Shown here piece by piece: positions 5,559 through 5,686 of a stretch of DNA of 5,686 bases (the first letter of the stretch is position 1; each line of letters begins with the position of its first letter). The position numbers and the translations under genes were made by a program. The notes below the pieces were generated by a model. It searched no databases and was not told the DNA's origin. It saw only the letters and a program-made list of their open reading frames with translations. This DNA comes from an archaeon (GTDB taxonomy: Archaea > Methanobacteriota > Methanobacteria > Methanobacteriales > Methanobacteriaceae): assembly GCA_024409165.1 (NCBI GenBank), contig JAKSUE010000101.1, positions 1 to 5,686 of the forward strand. The letters run 5' to 3'.

Positions 5559-5582
5559 TAATAGTTCACCAGTAAACTATTA
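5559..5582. repeat. Inverted repeat in the 3' intergenic region
   Basis: TAATAGTT (5559-5566) and AACTATTA (5575-5582) form a perfect 8-bp stem around the loop CACCAGTA. It lies just beyond the T-tract with no T-run of its own. It could be an operator for a following gene or a second RNA hairpin; neither can be decided here. Confidence 0.45.
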
Positions 5583-5655
5583 TTCTCTATATTTTAAACT
5601 TATTTTAAAAAAAGAATATAAAAAATGAATTAAGGATTATAAAAAAATAATAATA

Positions 5656-5668
5656 AAAAGTATATAAA
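5656..5668 (+). promoter_or_regulatory. Possible archaeal BRE/TATA promoter for a gene beyond the window
   Basis: AAAAG followed by TATATAAA (5661-5668) fits a purine-rich BRE and TATA box, which would place transcription start near or past the right edge. The surroundings are extremely AT-rich, so chance matches are likely. No coding sequence is seen between 5475 and the window end. Confidence 0.25.
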
Positions 5669-5686
5669 AATTATAAAATTGATTTA

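Overview
The window is very AT-rich. It encodes Asn/Ser/Ile-rich surface-protein sequence containing pseudomurein-binding repeats (PMBR type), parallel beta-helix rungs and an 'NNWWG' motif. Together with GGAGG ribosome binding sites, this points to a pseudomurein-walled methanogen of the Methanobacteriales, most likely Methanobrevibacter or Methanosphaera. The genus is an inference; the PMBRs and the adhesin-like architecture are visible in the sequence.

Layout: positions 2-4465 are one uninterrupted reading frame that enters from the left edge, so the gene is 5'-partial with 1487 residues visible. In order it carries wall-binding repeats alternating with related degenerate segments (to about nt 1000), a first beta-helix ending in a WWG motif (about 1133-1840), an Ig-like domain (about 1898-2248), a second beta-helix (about 2288-3055), a C39-family cysteine peptidase with Gln, Cys, His and Asp in place (3077-3466), a hydrophobic Gly/Asp segment like the pre-toxin regions of polymorphic toxins (3638-3733), and a 130-residue Lys-rich C-terminus (4073-4462). 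The only Gly-Gly pair in the visible protein lies exactly before that cationic tail. A second gene (4476-5474) starts 10 nt after the stop, with its ribosome binding site touching the stop codon. It encodes a soluble helical part followed by a two-helix membrane part. The membrane part has its own strong ribosome binding site and ATG (5262) in the same frame. A hairpin plus T-tract (5522-5554) closes the unit. The last 130 bases hold another inverted repeat and a possible TATA box for a gene beyond the right edge.

Working model (inference): this is an archaeal wall-anchored polymorphic-toxin-like unit. The PMBRs hold the protein in the pseudomurein wall and the beta-helices form a stalk. The C39 domain may cut at the single Gly-Gly and free a cationic, possibly membrane-active peptide. 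The downstream gene(s) could be immunity or accessory proteins: a soluble partner and a small two-helix membrane protein, which are fused in this sequence but separable by one-base changes in an A8 tract. An ordinary adhesin with a non-processing C39 domain is the main alternative.
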